A program made the translations under genes and the position numbers. The notes under the pieces were generated by a model. The model ran no database searches. It was not told the DNA's origin and saw nothing but the letters and a program-made list of their open reading frames with translations. This document shows positions 15,581 through 15,680 of a stretch of 15,680 nucleotides of DNA, piece by piece (the stretch's first letter is position 1; each line of letters begins with the position of its first letter). The DNA is from Mucilaginibacter sp. (GTDB taxonomy: Bacteria; Bacteroidota; Bacteroidia; Sphingobacteriales; Sphingobacteriaceae): the NCBI GenBank assembly GCA_014376655.1, contig JACMRC010000433.1, forward strand, positions 1-15,680, given 5' to 3'.

Positions 15581-15609
15581 GATATAAACTTTATTGGATT
15601 GGGCCTTTA

Positions 15610-15624
15610 GGTATTGGCAATACC
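15610..15624 (-). promoter_or_regulatory. Palindrome upstream of hemN, possible operator
   Basis: GGTATTG-G-CAATACC is a perfect 7+7 inverted repeat with a 1-nt centre, about 37 nt upstream of the hemN ATG and thus in promoter range. It does not match the GA-N6-TCAC repeats of the cco promoters. Two more palindromes lie behind it: TGCGC-AA-GCGCA at 15636-15647 and AGGCA-T-TGCCT at 15647-15657. Confidence 0.45.
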
Positions 15625-15680
15625 CGGCAATTATTTGCGCAAGCGCAGGCATTGCCTACACATTTATTGGCTTGCCATAA

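Noticed and set aside
15581..15652. Longer hemN start at 15652
   Set aside because: The 24 added residues do not resemble HemN N-termini, while the start at 15580 gives the typical opening; the extension also covers the palindrome region.

Overview
The window looks like a chromosomal segment of a Bacteroidota bacterium, most likely of the Sphingobacteriaceae (Mucilaginibacter/Pedobacter-like). The evidence is the fused ccoNO gene, a CcoP with one haem, promoter -7 boxes of the TAnnTTTG type, start codons without strong Shine-Dalgarno sequences, and protein styles typical of that group (tandem-domain Usp, YceI plus porin). The genus is an inference.

Layout. (1) 3-1722: the 3' part of a CoA-transferase/acetyl-CoA hydrolase gene and a tandem universal stress protein gene, closed by a strong intrinsic terminator (1745-1780). 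(2) 1823-3992: a promoter region, a secreted YceI-like lipocalin and an outer-membrane beta-barrel protein, closed by a second intrinsic terminator. (3) 4019-5028: a small membrane protein of unknown function and a second, diverged YceI-like protein. (4) 5038-7686: ccoI (copper P-type ATPase) and ccoS (59 aa). (5) 7683-14216: a long, tightly packed operon ccoNO-ccoQ-ccoP-ccoG-ccoH-(SafE/DsbD-like membrane protein)-(DUF1275 membrane protein), encoding the cbb3-type cytochrome c oxidase and its assembly factors. (6) 14219-15580, minus strand: hemN, oxygen-independent coproporphyrinogen III dehydrogenase, converging on the operon with 2 bp between the stop codons.

How it works together: the cbb3 oxidase is the high-affinity terminal oxidase used at low oxygen. 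CcoI, CcoG and probably the SafE-like protein handle copper for the CcoN active site, CcoS and CcoH help assembly, and HemN makes haem without O2.

The most notable signal is regulatory. Three transcription units (yceI-porin, ccoI-ccoS, ccoNO...) begin with the same strictly phased module: a Crp/Fnr-type inverted repeat ending in RTCAC followed by TTT, exactly 16 nt, the invariant octamer CATCATTC, exactly 20 nt, then a TAnnTTTG-like -7 box, with the start codon 16-23 nt further on. This points to one activator controlling the oxidase, its copper pump and the YceI/porin envelope genes as one regulon. No gene for the regulator is in the window. No gene-free stretch exceeds 300 bases; the longest, 1723-1911, holds a terminator and one of these promoters. 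I saw no tRNA, rRNA, CRISPR array or insertion sequence.
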